From Isoetes taiwanensis (taxonomy: Eukaryota > Streptophyta > Lycopodiopsida > Isoetales > Isoetaceae), in contig JAJEKV010000014.1 in assembly GCA_021234155.1 (NCBI GenBank), positions 18,076,652 through 18,140,651 on the forward strand: a stretch of 64,000 bases of DNA. The letters run 5' to 3'. The translations under genes were made by a program, and so were the position numbers. This document shows positions 45,125-57,900 of this stretch, in pieces (position 1 is the first letter of the stretch; each line of letters begins with the position of its first letter). A model generated the notes under the pieces. It worked only from the letters and a program-made list of their open reading frames with translations. It made no database searches and had not been told where the DNA came from.

Positions 45125-45965
45125 CTGTACCTCCGGATGGTGTCTTGGAACTGTCGGGCTTCCCACGGAAAGGCGAGAGTCTCAACGCTATTGCACGGAT
45201 ATGGATCTCATTTTCCTCATGGAAACATGGGAGCATCACGGGGCACCTGAACTCACCGGACCTCCGGGCTATCACGCATTTCTCCGTGTTCAATGAGTGC
45301 CGCACGGGCAAGAGGGCATGGCGGGGTTACTGCTACTACCGTGCAACCTTGGGCACTTTCGGTCTCGTTGCACAAAACAGGCCGATTACAATGGCTACTT
45401 GTGGGTGCGAGTGCGGCATGGCGATGGCGACACTCTTCTCATAGCGGCATGCTACTTTCCACATCGCCGAGAAACAACTTTTATAACACTCATTGGGATG
45501 TGGATGCGATTGGAGCCCTATGTCGATCTATATGATGAATACAAATAAAGCAAAAGCGGTTAGGCGGGGATTATGTTGCTTGGCGACTTTAATGCACGCA
45601 CGTGAACCGAGCATGTTCCAAAATTTGAGCCCCCTGGCGCAGGGCGTCTTGCGTTTGAACCCCGCAGAGGTGGCTTTGTCAAGGATATCGGGCAACACCA
45701 TATTTCGCGCTATGGCGGCGGTTGTTGTCATTTGGGTAGTATCTTTGACACGGTTATTTGTAATGGGTTGGCACAATGGTCGCCTTCCAATTTCCGCACT
45801 TGTGTAGGCGTGGAGAACCAAAGGGGCGGCTCCAAAGGTGGTGGATTATCTGCTGATTGAGGAAATCGGGATTAGCACCGTTTACTCATTTTTCCATCGG
45901 GATGTACACCCTATTTGCAGGAAGTAGACTCGGACCATCGGCCCCTGTTCATGCATCTCCATTGG
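45125..45965 (+). pseudogene. LINE AP-type endonuclease remnant
   Basis: Endonuclease motifs appear across several frames: MDLIFLMETWEHHG (about 45198, the conserved ETW), a VRVRHGDGDTLLIAACYFPH segment (about 45400-45460), LLGDFNAR (about 45570-45595, catalytic Asp and Asn), a VVDYLL block (about 45840) and SDHRPLFMHLHW (about 45928-45965, catalytic SDH). The order and spacing fit the exonuclease-endonuclease-phosphatase fold that nicks target DNA. At least three frame changes make it inactive. Confidence 0.8.
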
Positions 45966-46489
45966 GAGGCTCCCGTGCATCTACTACCTCAACACACCGC
46001 GGTGTGCCCGGTTTGCGCCGGACTCACGACCCGTCGCGGGGCCTATGCTATGCTCGATTGCTTGAGCATGATCTCAAGGGGGCTGGCGCAACTCCCCACA
46101 CTTCAAGAGCAATCGCCGGTGACTCATCCGCCGGCGGTACGCGAAAAGATGCTTTGGGAGAGGCGCGCCACGGCGAGCCTGGGGCACTACCACCTTCCCC
46201 AAATGGATGGTTTGATGATGAATGTCGAGAGCTCAAATGCACACTCCGGCGTGATCGATCCCATCTCCAGCCCACAAAATGTCGGTAATACCCGCTCCTT
46301 TCTCAAGAACAAGAAGGCGGATACCTCATGAGCATCCAGAATGAGATGTTTGGTCTCTGGATGGCACCCCAGACATTCGGAGAAGGGTCTTGGGCAACTC
46401 GCCTGACCCACGGGAACATCACCTGAACCAATGGGTACAAAGACTTGCAATATTTGCATTTTAATTCGCGGGGGGGCACCGATCCCCTC

Positions 46490-47960
46490 CACGGATAGGC
46501 ATGGCTCGGGTTATCACCGATGGGGATGTCATCATGGGCCTACGTCTAGCTAATGGGAAGGCAAAGGATTTAGATGGCATGCGGTAACTTCTAAATGGAC
46601 CGCCCCTCCATCGTGCTGTCCTCACTGAAGATTGTTCAATAAAGCATTGCGAAGGGCTTCCCTTACGCCAATGGACCACTAGTAGGGTAGTGCCCATATA
46701 CAAAGCGGGGACCCTCAATGCCCGCCAACTACCGCACTATTATGGTCAACTCTCTTTTTAAAAACTATTACCGGCATCCTTGAGCAAATGGTGATAATAT
46801 GGGCGAGGAAACGAGGTGCGAAATTTCTTACGGCGGGTTCCCCGCCCGTGACACTCCACCATTGATCATATCTTCACTCTGCAAGACATTGATTGAAGAT
46901 AGCGGAATCGCGGGTAACTGCATGCTTGTTGTTTCGTGGATTTTGCAAAGCTGTTCGACCAAATACCACCGCAAATAAGCTATGGGATAGATTGCGCAAA
47001 GGGACCCCCGACTTGCAGGCACGCAAAGATTCGGCCAGATGAGGCATGCTCATGCCGTATCACATCGGCAAAGATAGCCTGTCGATGTAGCATTGGTCGT
47101 CGCGGGGTTGCCCCTCTCCCCACACTCTTTGGCCTATACATTGATCAGTTGGAAGATTGGCTCTCTCGAACATGGAGGTGCGCCAGCACATCTCATGCAT
47201 CACAATCAAAGAACTCATATATCCGACGATGTCAACCTCATGGCCTATACTCCGGAGGACATGCAACGTCACTGGATGCTCTTGACATTTTTTTGCCAAT
47301 TCATCATCATGCGAAGTTAATCTTGGCCCAAAACTAGGGTCTTTGCTAGTTGCATCATCCCGTCGACCAAGGCTTCCCACATTCACTTACCGGCGGGGAG
47401 GTAGAGGTGGCTCCTACCTACAAGTACTTCGAGGGGACCGAAGTTCTCAACTACCACTCATTGGGATGCAAAATTTATCGGGTTCGCGGGTCCGCGGCGG
47501 GTTGGAAAGCATTGTATGCCATGCGAACAACGATCCAAAGCGAGTTGTATGCCCAGGGCTACCAAATACATTTGTTTCGGGCCTTGGTTGAGCGGTCCTT
47601 TTGTATGGGGCAGGGCGTGGGGGTCGGTGATATCCCTCAACACTGAATGACCTCGGCGAAAGTGACCGAAGGCCTTCCCCTGGCACGGGCCCCAGGGGTG
47701 AAGTCCACAGCCCGTACAGGGATCCTACTCGAGAGATGTGGCTTTCTACCCCTTCAATCGGCCGCATTGGAACGCCATGTCGTTTACTTCCAAAAGGTGG
47801 TCGCTATGGGTCGATACACGCTTGCCCCACCTTGCTTTGGCCCGCGATGGGTCCCCAACGCTGAAATCTCTTGGAAAGACAAGCAAGCTCGGTGGTTCTC
47901 ACGCTTTGGGGTGTCGAACGTGATGTGTCCGTCCGGACAAAGAAAAGATCGCGAGGCACT
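46490..47960 (+). pseudogene. LINE reverse transcriptase and post-RT remnant
   Basis: LANGKAKDLDGM (about 46550) and the WTTSRVVPIYKAG block (about 46672-46715) match the RT of the copy at 59300-59470. A palm block with VDFAKLFDQIP lies near 46936. HISDDVNLMAYTPEDMQ (about 47217) stands where YADD is expected, with the Tyr-Ala pair changed. TYKYF (about 47417) and ALYAMRTTIQSELYAQGYQI (about 47510-47570) mark the thumb and post-RT region. Frameshifts and stops separate the blocks. Confidence 0.75.
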
Positions 47961-48129
47961 TAAAGCGTACCTAGATGCTACTTTCCTTACCGCGGCAAGC
48001 TCCTGGGATCTTGAGAGGCTCGACGCATGTTAGGCGGCACACACTATCGGCGACAAGTCAATCCTAGGCTCACAAAGAGGCCCACACCAAGACTTGTACA
48101 CCCGGTTGCCCATGAAGAAGCCTTGGACT

Positions 48130-48310
48130 TATAGCTTCCATTCCACGCGGGTGCACATCTCCGCATTGAAACGAGCGTTGGGATTGGGAACCACGAGAAC
48201 AAAGGCTTTGCGGTGTTGCCACCGGTAGCGATTGAGGATGAATGTCATACCCTGGCATTTGCCCACATCCGAGGCGATATGTTCGATTACTAGTGCACGG
48301 CCAGTAGTTG
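48130..48310 (+). pseudogene. LINE ORF2 C-terminal Cys/His-region remnant
   Basis: A plus-strand frame has LRIETSVGIGNHENKGFAVL and VAIEDECHTLAF, resembling the IEDE-H-L-C part of the C-terminal motif of many LINE ORF2 proteins. Most of the cysteines are lost. Placement after the post-RT segment supports the call. Confidence 0.45.
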
Positions 48311-48457
48311 CATCGGTTATTGACTCGACATCGATTGGGATTGTTGGGGTCATACCTCGGGGAGGTTATAGATGCACCGGGACGTTTGTGTCCTACGGGG
48401 CCGGTATTGAACTCTGTCTATGCAATTTATGCGGTGTGCGGCCGGCATGGAATGGAT

Positions 48458-49080
48458 AGATGTCAACATGAATCCGTTCATGTCAAAAACCGCATGAGAC
48501 CCCCGCTTTTTTGAGTTTTTGACATCTAACACCGAAAGCACTTTGTATTTATCGGACCGGGCGTCATGTTATAGCCACGGGCATATTAGCGGGTATATTC
48601 ATGTCTTTGACATGTTATAGCTACGCCAAAAAAACTACACCCGTTTTTGTGGACTCGATGGATTTTTGCCATTTAAGGTCGGCTACAACATGCCCACGTC
48701 CCGAAGCGTTTATCGATGGTCTAAGACCTAGATGGTGACCTCTGCATGCGACCGGCGTGGTCACATGAAGATGTCAGCGGGGACTCTTTCATGTTAACAT
48801 GAACGCAGCGGTAAAAGCGAGTCACGTGAAGATCGGTGGTAGCCTCCATTCTTGGCGTTGTTCTTCTCCGGATTGCCGCCAAGTGCCACGAGATCCACCA
48901 ACGTCTTCGATGTCCAAGAGATTCATGTTGACATGAATCCGTCCCAACCGAGGAGAGAGCTGGTGGGATGGATTGATGTCAACGTAAAGTGATTCTAGTC
49001 AAAAGCTCCATGTGACCCCTCCTTTTTTAGTTTTTTGACGTCTAAAGGGAAGATGTTGACATCATGTGACCCGCCCAACC
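48458..49080. repeat. Complex direct repeats flanking the LINE
   Basis: GATGTCAACATGAATC...TTTTTTGAGTTTTTGACATCTAA (48462-48533) recurs in diverged form at 48972-49044, about 510 bases later. Separately, GGTCACATGAAGATGTCA at 48759, with the following 110 bases (to 48870), matches 44518-44625 at the 5' end of the LINE. So the LINE is bracketed by related sequence in the same orientation. Confidence 0.75.
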
Positions 49081-49448
49081 CTACTTCATTTTGCTAATTT
49101 TATAACTAAAATTCTGGAGCGAAAACCCCTTTTTGAGTTGGTGTATTAAAAGCGCATAACATCATTTTTTAAAATGCCGGAGGCAAAATTAAGATCGGAT
49201 TATTATGAATTCCTTAATAAGAAGCATCAGATTCATGAAGCACTTCCATATGCGTCTCTACCCAATGCTACCACACAATGACAATCTTTACAAGCTCACA
49301 ACTGAGATGAATGCCACTGAATGCCAATTTACTATATACAAGAACCATGGCAGTGAGAATTTGCATTCAAAATGCAGCAACGAGTTTTTCATTGACTGCA
49401 ATGCATTTCTCTTCATTTCTTAATTTAGGTGATGATAGTAAATCGGAT

Positions 49449-51020
49449 TCAGCACACATGAACAGCGCTACATATTCCCGGGTTAGTCTCAAGGAAATTG
49501 AAAAGCTCTATTCTGCTAACATATTTTGACTCCTTCATATTCACCATGTTCCAAAGTTCCTTAGCCTGTTCGACAGTTGTTTCTGGAATCAAATCCTTAA
49601 GACCAGATATTACATCTTCAATGCTTAAAATTCCATCGTCATCTCTATCCAATATCCTGAACAGTGCTTCCATGCATTCTCTGAACCTTGTTTGTCTGGT
49701 TATAAATGCAAAACCTGCAGCATACTGTCTGAAAGTGAAGCATCCCCTACCAAAACTATCAAATATGGAGAAAACCTGCTTAAGAGGACCACAGTCTGGC
49801 AGTCCAAATGATGCAACAAAGTCGTCATATTTCACTACACTATTTTTCTTCGCATCTAGCAACCGAAACTTGAAATAGAAAGCTTTAGCTTCTTTAATAT
49901 TCAACTTGTAAAGCTTCTCAAACTTCCCAAACTCTAAAGCAGCAATTCCGCTAAAATCCTTCATTTTTTGTGCCTCTTGAATGAGCAGAAGGTCTTCAAA
50001 GCTGTGCTCAGTTACCATGACATTAAGAGCCTTGGCCATAGTCATTCTAACTCTTTCAGCAAAGAGGCGAGGATTTTTCTGCTCAAACAATGTTGGTTCA
50101 ATAGCTGGTAAGTATTCCACTTCCATAAAGTTATGAAACTGAGTCATAAGGCGAAACAACAAGAAGTATATGGTTGGACCATGAGCAACCCAAGCAGGAT
50201 CTAGGTGAACATGTGGGTACCTGACCAACATGGGCTGGACTGGATAGCCAGGATTAAATGCCCCTGCTTTGAAAGAAACCAAAGCCCTTCCATTGGTGGT
50301 GGTAGCCTCAGGAAAGATCATCACTCTACTCCAATCATTGCATCTGGCTCTTCTTTTAATTTCTCCTCCAGCAATGCGTCTTGAATCTGGCGAGCCGCGG
50401 TTGATGGCAATAACTTGCATGGCTCTGATGATAGCACCCATAATAGGGTAGCTCAAGTTCTCTTAGGCAGTGACAATTACTGGCAAATGCTTGAAAAAAA
50501 TAAAAACTGGATCCACAAACGTAACATGGTTGCAAACCAAAATGGGAGCTTGATGTCTTGGCGCAGGGGAACCTTTGATTCTTATCCAGTGAAAACCACA
50601 TAAAAACAACAAAACCCTAGCTAAAATTCTTACCGGCAACAGAAGCCTTCGCCTCCATATCGGGAAAGGCTTGGTAAGCACATCCGTAGCACCAACAAGA
50701 GCAAGCTTAGTGATCATGAGACCCAAGAACAGAACGGCTGCAAAAAGGATCATTCTGATGAGGCAAACAGGCAGCATGACGACGGATTTCAGGACTTCAT
50801 AGGGGGAAGATATGGCGAAGGTACTATTGCGAAAGGGGTTAAAGGGCATATCTGCCTCCAAATGAGGGGGTGTGCCCAGTCCGGAAGGAGAAGGGGCAGA
50901 GCGTTCCGGGGAGGGCTTGGATTGGGCGATACGGGATGGAGCAATGGGAGAAGGTGGGGAGATATGGCGATCCATTGGAAAGCCTGAATTTTTGGCAAGG
51001 CAGCCTCCTCCGAGCGCCAT
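49449..51020 (-). pseudogene. LPEAT2: LPEAT2-type lysophospholipid acyltransferase, intronless retrocopy with one stop
   Basis: One reading frame runs from ATG at 51020 to a stop at 49449, interrupted only by TAA at 50463-50465 (codon 186). About 523 residues match the plant LPEAT2 layout: membrane helices (about 85-110 and 128-143), acyltransferase motif I NHVTFVD (HX4D, His165 and Asp170), a motif resembling FPEG(T)TN but reading FPEATTTNG, PVQPMLVRY, then C-terminal EF-hand units, of which LDRDDDGILSIEDVI is a canonical loop. The family reacylates lyso-phosphatidylethanolamine in the ER. Plant LPEAT2 genes have many introns; none is present here, so a processed copy is likely. No clear poly-A tract or target duplication was found. 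The Gly-to-Ala change in the substrate motif is a further sign of relaxed constraint. Confidence 0.85.
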
Positions 51021-52590
51021 AGCCAGAGCTTGGCCGTGGAAGAAATAAATGTGCGAAGAAAAAAACGCCCAAGAAAGAGTTTAGGGCTCTAACGTTCCGT
51101 ACGCACGGTACGGTATTTGCTGAGCTGGCAGATTATCTTGCTGAGCTGGCTTATCGGTAATTAGGAAAACGACGGAGCCCGCGGCCGTCAGACGGCCAGG
51201 TCGTGAATGTCGTGATTTGGCTTTAATGCCACGTTGAACATTCTACGGTTGAAATTGTCCCACGTGGCCCTGTAAAACTGCTCGCCGAATAGGGATGTGG
51301 ACACCTTTAAAGCTCAAAAAAATAATGTTCTGTTCCACTTCAATGGGTGTGGCTACAAATAATTTTCTGTTTCCTTTCAATGGTGTCAATTATGTGGTAT
51401 GGGCAATTTATTCAAGCCAACCTCCAAGGACATTGATATTCGAAAACCTAGCAAGGCTCTGTATCTGATGAGACTTCATTGCATCTACTGGCCCCGTATA
51501 TGTCTGAGATAATACCCTTATGAGAGAGTTGGAAGGGTCTGTTTTTTCAACGAGTATAAGCTTATGAACTGCAGGCTTTCGTCACACCTCCATCTTTTCC
51601 ATGTGGAGAGATCATAAAAATCTTTTGAATTTAGATTGAGTTCAAGATCTACACTATATAAAACAAGTGGAAATGTCATAGAGTGACACGACATACAGAT
51701 AATAAAGAGTAGGGATGGAGATCATTAATCATCACCTGAAAAACATAAGAATGAATAACATAGATTGAATACAACTTCACATGTCAGGGTTGGTAAATAT
51801 TACCTGCGTAAATGTTTCTATTGGTTGGTTTAGGGGGCAAATTATTAAAGCAAAAAAAAAATCAAATGACAAATTTGTCGATAGACTATTCATTAGGGCA
51901 ACCCTAGATGCCAATCTATTTATATAATATAAAGCTCCTTCTTGTCGCTTTCAAACAAAGATCCTCATAAGATGTAGCATGCATTTTCATGCAAACACTG
52001 TGAACATGAGCACTCAAGAAACATATTTGCATCAAATTTTTATAATCTTTTTCAAAATCTTGTTAAATTAATAAGTCTTATATGTATTGATCTACATACT
52101 ACGAGCATAACTACTATATGTGGAAGATCTCATTGTCGGTAGCTAGTAATTCCACCATCTTTCTTAATTTTGACCAGAGCTTCCAAAGACAGGCGACCCA
52201 ATATTTTTAAGCTTTCAAATTGATAATAAAGTTTAGATAAATCTTACTTATTAAATTGGAATTTTCTGGTTTGGTGGAAAAAATTCTGGATTTTTTAAGG
52301 TCAATTTCCTAAGGTCTTAAGGATTTTGGCTGCCTGAAAAAAATTCTCAATCGAGAAAGATTTTTGGGTATTGATTTTGGATTAAGATTTTCTATGTGCA
52401 AATTTCATTTAGGCATACGTCCCATGAATCTTTACCCTTCAGTAGATGGATCTGCATTTTTTGCAGCAGAAAATCTTATAGACTTGAAAAATGCCCACCT
52501 CCAGTGGGCTTTCCCTTTTCTAATATAAGGATTGTCTGATAGCTCGGGATGATTCTCTGTCAAATTTGTGGTATAAAGCTTCACTTCATG
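51021..52590. other. Upstream flank of the acyltransferase copy, then AT-rich DNA
   Basis: TTGCTGAGCTGGC occurs twice at 51118-51150. No TATA-led promoter can be assigned and no gene is supported in the rest. Confidence 0.4.
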
Positions 52591-52596
52591 TTTTCT

Positions 52597-52832
52597 TTGC
52601 AATGTCTATACATGGAGCTAGTTTGGACCAGATATAAAGTTGCTTCTACGTATAGATGTATGTCTTCGTCTCTTTTTTGCAATTTCTATACATGGAGCTA
52701 GTTTGAACCAACTATAAAGTTGCTTCTACATTATAGAATAGAATAGAATAGAATACATTATAGATGTATTTATGATAAAAATCATAAATGATAAAAATCA
52801 TTCTATTCTATTCTATTCTATTTATGATGGTG
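52597..52832. repeat. 81-bp tandem duplication and opposed (GAATA)n/(TTCTA)n runs
   Basis: TGCAAT-TCTATACATGGAGCTAGTTT occurs at about 52599 and 52679. Next, AGAATAGAATAGAATAGAAT (about 52735-52755) and TTCTATTCTATTCTATTCTA (about 52801-52821) face each other around ATGATAAAAATCAT-type sequence, so the segment can fold back. Confidence 0.8.
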
Positions 52833-53264
52833 GTGTTAAAACAAATGATGCCAATCTTGCAAGATTGCTTGATATACTTGTAAAAACGTTTTGGTTCGGG
52901 TTCAAATAGGGACACTTTGAATATATGCCTAGAATATTAATGTGTGCATCCATTATAGCAAAGGAAATTTTCTTTGCTGACATATAAGAAAAGAAATTTT
53001 GAGAATCAAGTCACCCTTTTTTTTCCAGTATTTTATGAGCTTTTAGTCTACGATCAAAGCCTCTAGAATCTCCTTCTATTGCTAATTAATAGGCCAGGAG
53101 GAATAGAAATAGACTAGAATATCCCTTTTGCCTCTTAAATGGCTCTTACAACTTCCTATAAATCTAGATAAGCTCATGGACGCTGCCAATTTGGCATGAC
53201 ATAAAAATACTATCTATCTATCTTTAATAAGAATAACAAAAAAAAAGCCCATGCTTAGCATATG

Positions 53265-53435
53265 CTGCAATGGCAAATAGAAACCTCAAGCATATGACGT
53301 GCAATTCCATTAGTGCAGTCTTTACAATGACATTTCGTTCCCTGGCAAGATCATGCTTGCAATCATGGCAGATAGAAACCTCATCTAACATATGACTTGC
53401 AATTCCAATAGTGCAGTCTTTACAATGACGTTTGA
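53265..53435. repeat. Tandem duplication, about 90-base period
   Basis: GATAGAAACCTC/AAATAGAAACCTC followed by CATATGAC-TGCAATTCCA and TAGTGCAGTCTTTACAATGAC occur twice (about 53275-53330 and 53368-53430). Confidence 0.8.
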
Positions 53436-54880
53436 ATTGAAGCCATGTTTAACGTATCAAAATCCCCTTAGTCAGAGATTCAATCTTAGCTTCTGCTTGC
53501 AAAAACCACCTTGATTATTTTGCTTCAATTTGAAGGTCTTTTCTGTTTTTTGGAAAAGAAAACCTCGACAAAGTTACTATTGTGCAAAGAACAGAAAAAG
53601 GTTGCCATAATAATTCACCAAAAAAATGCTGACAATTGGCACTCACCTCCAAAAGTCTTTGACAACAGTTATGTGTCCTTAGATTAGTTGCTGCAATAAA
53701 ATAATCCTTCATGTATTAAGAGGATTACGCCTAGGACCCCCATATATATTGTGTTTGTCCCATTCTTCTCCAGGTGGATACAGCTCCAGCCCCCGCATCT
53801 GCTGGTAAATATCTGGTGGGGTTTGTTCGTCCACTTATGACAAATAGTTTCTTCAATGAATCTACAGTGAACACATTAGAAAATTTAGCACTAAATCTCT
53901 AAAACATCATGCCTTGACGGCATATAGGACATGTAAGAATGACGTCAAGTAAAAAAAGAGTGCCGACCACCATTTGTACTTGCACAAATAGCACCTAAGA
54001 ATGATCAATTTTAACTTCCTAGCAAATAGAAAATCTAGCATAATGTTGCAATGTCCACAAACAGATATGAGTTACCTTCAAAAGCCACGAACAAATGAAC
54101 GATAATATGCAGATAATTAAGAAAAGGACTTTAGAACATTATTTTGAAACATCATATTTCTTCCTAGGGCTTATATCCACTTCTAGTTTGACATCTGCAA
54201 TAGACACATAGACTGTAAACCGCATTATATCATATAACAAAAAGTGCGATTTTAAGAATGAATAAAGAAGTTCATGTTTTCAAGTTTACGTGGAGAAGCC
54301 TGCATTTAACCGATCTGGTTATTGGCTAGAGCACGAACATTAAAAGAAAAATTATTTGGATTCGGCATATTGCAGTGATTCAAAGCACAAACGGATTTTT
54401 TGCATGCCCTGCCCATCCACAATGAAGAAAGCCTTCTATTGCTAAAAACTTTTCTCATGCATAGCTGCCTGAGCATTTTCGAGCTTGCATTGTAAGGAAA
54501 CGTGACAATATCTTGGACATTATAAGACATTATGTCTGCAAAGACATGGTCGATCTATTGCAAAAAAATGCCATCATGGGTCGCAAAAACTTTCTTGATG
54601 CATTTGGAGTCGAAACTAAGAATGTCGGAACGGATCCAGACCCTCAAAGCATAATCGGAATATATTCTTTGGAATAGATTCTTCTTTTCTTAAGCTTTCT
54701 GGCTTTCAGAGCTTTCTTGCTTCTGGCTATAGCGGAAGGATCTCCTGGGCACCCACACAGAAGAGCCAAATCTCTACCGTTCTCCTTCTTCTCCAGCCGT
54801 CAGATTTAAGGCTTGAAATCCACACCGTCCAATCTAGGGCGCGATGCAAAATAGACAGGCCGTAAAACATTATAATATAC
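53436..54880. other. AT-rich intergenic DNA
   Basis: No gene is supported. The minus-strand frame at 54306-54530 has no recognisable motif. Confidence 0.4.
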
Positions 54881-54883
54881 AGA

Positions 54884-54945
54884 TAGATAGATAGATTTTT
54901 TGAACGTCCATGGAGACCAAATTGGCCATGGGGCCATTTAGTTTG
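54884..54945 (-). mobile_element. LINE 3' end relic with (GATA)n tail
   Basis: A (GATA)n run (54884-54898), then an AT hinge, then ACGTCCATGGAGACCAA and CATGGGGCC line up with the reverse complement of the LINE 3' terminus at 61330-61375. This is the same arrangement as 11621-11690, with a different tetranucleotide. Confidence 0.5.
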
Positions 54946-57900
54946 AAATTTAGAAAGACTATGACTTTAGGACAATTCATCCGGCATAGGTGGCACATGC
55001 AATTCTTGCTGTATTTATGTTTGTATGTCGGAGATGCATACAACTTCAGTGATGACTTAATTAGTTTTGTTTTAATCATTGCTTATGTTTTGGGGCTTGG
55101 ATTTCTTTACTTTGATCCTCAAGCATCTCAGAAAGGATTTGATTCAGTTTTTTTTTGGATCTATTTCGTACACTTGTATCAATTTTGGAATTACGTTTTG
55201 CAGGTTAATTTCTGCATGATAATTACACACTTTGGATGTGTGATGGCTTTCATGTGCAAAGGCATAATACAACTCATAATTTTTTGCTAATATATGTGAT
55301 GTGATCTTATTTTAGACCTGTTATAGCATCAGATATCAATTTAAAAAAAAAAAAACAACAATAACAACAACAACAACATGCCAAAACAAAAAAAAAAAAA
55401 ACAACATCTCCCATAACACACAAAGAAACAAAAAGTTTCAATTTTTTTCTTCCCGATACAAAACGCATCCATGATAACATCATCTCTTCAATATCTTCAT
55501 AAAAGCTTAATGCACTACAATGATGCAAGACAAAGGACATGATCAGAATGACCAATTGAGCAGAGAATCAAATAGTGGGATGTGAAACCCTACCAAATCC
55601 ACTCGGGAATTTATTCTTTTCACTCAGAAAACTTAACCAAATATAAGCTTCAATAAGATCCCAGAGAGAGCTTTCCACGCAATAAAAAATACTCTAAACA
55701 GAGTCTGAATTCAACAGTTATGATGAAAAATATACTACCATCAAATCTGTATGGCATGCACTTTGCAAAAAGATATCTGGATTGAAAGGTACAAAAAGCA
55801 GGTAACTATCTTGATAGATCTGGGTGAAGTTATATGTCAATAGAAAGTTCCCTACATAAGCTTTCTAAAGAGCCCAAGATCATCTGAATCTCACCTCTGT
55901 AGCTCAAGTTATAAGCATAGAAACAAATGACATTCTCCCTCTAGGCTTCTCTTTTTTCTCTATTTTTAGTGACTTAGATATTACACACAATAGTTTGGTA
56001 AAAAAAAACCTCTCATAAAAATTTTATTTTTGATTAAGATCTTTTGTTTTCAACTAAATTTTTGTAAAAAGCATTTGCAAATGTAATGAGACGTTCCTAC
56101 ATCTGCTTCGCCCAATATAATACATATGGATTGTAACTTTTTCTATTTTTAAGGATGAATGTTGTTTTGGGTTGGAGCAATTATTACGTGCAGCACCTAT
56201 TTCTACTCACCCTATAGTCTAGGCACCAACGTCTATCTGTGAAGTGATAAATCAAGTATGCCACTCACATTGTTCGAACATTTGTTTGCATTTCCTACAT
56301 TTGTTTGGATTCCCGATGTAGACAGGATTTATGTGTGTGTGCATGTTCTAGCACTTATTTGTTCCTAATATCTTTTGTACACTGTTCCAAATGTTTTTTG
56401 CAAAGGGGCCTTCTCATGTTACTACCTCGTATTTTCTGATAAAGATTGAGCCTCTTTGAATCCTTCCTTCAAAGCTCTATAATGCAAGCAATGGAGTTTT
56501 GCTGCAGCATTACTTAGCCTCAAACTCTATGGCGTTATTATTTTGATGTGGAGTGAAAACAATAAAGCTAACTTCTTTTCTATATCACGCTAACCATCAA
56601 CACTCCATTAAGGCAAATATTAGATCTTATAGCATTCCATAGCATATTAGAATATTTCGATGCAGACCAATGTCTTTGGGTTGTTGTTGGAATGGAAATA
56701 TATACATTTATGGATTTAAATTTTGGGAATTCATTTTTGGTATTGTGCTCTTTGTTATTTATTTATTTTTTGGAAAGAACATGAAATAATAAAACCCTAG
56801 GGGATAAGCTGACCCAACTAGGCACAAACGCATGTCTATGCATAAGAAGAAGACTGTAAATAAGTCTGCCAAATTATCTCTTCTTATCATCAGTGTTAAA
56901 TAACCTCTTCTTATCATCAGCTAGAGATGAGCAACAATAAGCTTTAGTATTCTTGTATTGAGCACAATGTTGCAAACGTTGTCCTACTTTTCTTGCCTAA
57001 CGAAAAGCCCAGCAACGCTGGGCACTTTTTCTAGTGAATAGCTGAATCAGAAATAAATGAAGAACTGGAGATGGGAAATAATCTTTCTGCAGAATGAATG
57101 AGACATTTTGGTTATCGCCCCATGCAACTACAATTGTGTTAAAGAGGAGGCTAGCAAAGTATTGTTACAAAAGAGCAAATAACTTGCGCCACTTAGAGGA
57201 TTGTAGACGAAGCATTTTTGCCAAGAAAAACAGCTAAAGTAAATGGAAAAAATTGCCCCCCAAAAAAAAACTTAGCCCAATTTTTTTGCCGACTAAGTGA
57301 GTTTTTAGATCGGATAGCCGAACCTCCACCTCTAGACAACTCCTCCAAGACAACAATTAGCCAAACTTAAGAAAGAGTGGACTTGGAAAAATGGATGGAT
57401 TAGCCTAAGATATGCAGAAACTTTAGGAAATCACCAAAGAACTTGTTTCAAGTACGAAGTTGAAGTAGAAACTTCTTATTTCAAGTATGAAGTTAATTAT
57501 CAGAGGGAGGATCACAGCTAGAAGGAACACTGCACTTTTTCTTTGAGCTTTGAACGTGTGTGTATATGATTATGTGTCAATTTATGTCTTTATTTTACTA
57601 TTATATAAAGGAAGTTATAAGAATGATTATAATTGGGCCATTTATTTTTCTATATTGAATTACATTGTAATAACAATAAGTTCAATGTTTGTTCAAAGGC
57701 TTGGATCTTTTAAAATAAGGATAGTGTGATGGCTAATATTTGACCTACATTTTGTGAAAGTTTAGCCAAAGGCTCATGACATGGATAACAACTAAGGAGC
57801 TGTTTTGACGCCTGTAATGCCCATTTGATGACAGTTCTAACTCTCATTATTTGGATGGATGCAGCGCTCTTTGGACTTGGGTTCAAAAATCATTTCAAAT

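Larger units (their letters stand above)
44514..48310 (+). mobile_element. LINE with ORF1 piece, AP endonuclease and RT; longest copy of the family
   Basis: Plus-strand order: ORF1 C-terminal piece (44585-44776), GC-rich spacer (to 45120), AP endonuclease (45125-45965), RT (46490-47330), post-RT segment (47340-47960) and a C-terminal Cys/His region (48130-48290). Stops and frameshifts are frequent. It shares the RT region with the copy at 59283-61385 and the ORF1 piece with the minus-strand remnant at 9280-9480. The 3' tail was not found here. Microsatellite tails in relatives and the endonuclease/RT motifs suggest a non-L1 clade such as RTE or CR1-like; this is tentative. Confidence 0.8.

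Noticed and set aside
44633-45296. Overlapping long frames on both strands in GC-rich DNA
   Set aside because: They are a GC-driven lack of stops inside the LINE; only the short ORF1 piece and the endonuclease frames show motifs.
54910-55290. 126-codon hydrophobic plus-strand frame resembling a membrane protein
   Set aside because: Its start overlaps the LINE 3' relic and its composition follows AT-rich DNA; no family features were seen.
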